Source: Fusarium oxysporum f. sp. lycopersici 4287
Taxonomy: Eukaryota; Ascomycota; Sordariomycetes; Hypocreales; Nectriaceae
Direction: 5' to 3'
Assembly (NCBI RefSeq): GCF_000149955.1
Contig: NC_030988.1
Location: 2,997,355-3,061,354 of the forward strand
DNA length: 64,000 nt
The position numbers and the translations under genes are program-made. The notes beneath the pieces were generated by a model that saw only the letters and a program-made list of their open reading frames with translations, did not search any database and was not told the origin of the DNA. Each line of letters starts with the position of its first letter. Position 1 is the stretch's first letter. Positions 63,814-64,000 of this stretch are shown here, one piece after another.

Positions 63814-64000
63814 CTATACCGGTAATATCGAGAACCAGTCCGGCTGAACATGTTCATTTTCGTCTGTCCGGGCCTGAGGCGACGCAATTCCGATTGCATC
63901 TGGCACCGCAAGGTTCCGCCAGTAGTCTGCCATATTCTTTAGGCTGAGCCCAGACCTTGCATCTTCGCTGGAGATTTCTTTTTCTTGTTGTTGGCAATCG
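63814..64000 (-). CDS. C-terminal end of an unidentified protein, 5' part beyond window
   Basis: From the right edge, an open frame of 62 codons on the minus strand reads LSLKNMADYWRNLAVPDAIG and ends WFSILPV before TAG at 63814-63816. Its even composition suggests coding sequence, but the family is not recognised. It may be a host gene end or part of another repeat. Confidence 0.35.
   Translation of the reverse strand, partial: DCQQQEKEISSEDARSGLSLKNMADYWRNLAVPDAIGIASPQARTDENEHVQPDWFSILPV

Overview
The window looks like an accessory, transposon-rich chromosome region of a filamentous ascomycete (Pezizomycotina). The evidence is short 47-105 bp GT-AG introns, fungal NLR-like (NACHT) genes, a HET-domain gene, Fot/pogo, MULE, Tad-like and copia elements, and nonsense changes of the C-to-T kind that repeat-induced point mutation (RIP) produces. 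The species cannot be named from sequence alone. A 673-base run of N lies at 12015-12687.

Layout. 1-13.3 kb holds pieces of one gene family: OrsD-type C2H2 zinc-finger proteins and parts of the large RecQ-like helicase proteins related to them. With them are a putative secreted protein (3.4-3.9 kb), a 690-residue membrane protein (6.5-8.6 kb) and a dead PNP-NACHT NLR (9.2-9.8 kb). 13.4-16.9 kb is an intact four-exon NACHT-ankyrin gene. 18.2-21.2 kb is a MULE transposon with an intact transposase. 21.4-23.5 kb is a HET-domain gene. 24.7-29.3 kb is a six-exon DUF7708-like NACHT gene. 29.3-39.3 kb is a stack of nested elements: four Fot-type elements, a truncated Tad-like LINE and a pogo-like element. 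39.7-44.2 kb is a NACHT-WD40 gene with near-identical WD repeats. 44.6-46.6 kb encodes an unrecognised protein with a bZIP-like basic N-terminus. 47.3-52.2 kb is a seven-exon Helo-like-NACHT-ankyrin gene. 54.8-56.4 kb is another OrsD-type gene. 56.7-57.8 kb holds two MITEs. 58.1-63.7 kb is a complete Ty1/copia retrotransposon.

The main new observation is a shared terminal structure at six places: two near 1.8 and 10.9 kb, two near 4.8 and 56.6 kb, and two near 47.2 and 54.9 kb. Each has two spaced copies of a short motif, then a hairpin, then an end in TAG 28 (plus or minus 1) bases from the hairpin centre. Similarity between the two members of each pair stops at that TAG. The motif differs between pairs, but its spacing is conserved within each pair. 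Five of the six lie upstream of an OrsD-type gene or the basic-N-terminus gene, transcribed away from the end; the sixth has no recognised gene left. Three of the six ends cut into or abut genes of the OrsD/helicase family. I read these as ends of an uncharacterised family of mobile elements whose ends carry family-specific binding sites. The opposite ends were not found.

The four intact NLR genes, one NLR relic and one HET gene make this a dense cluster of non-self-recognition/cell-death genes, surrounded and partly broken up by transposons.
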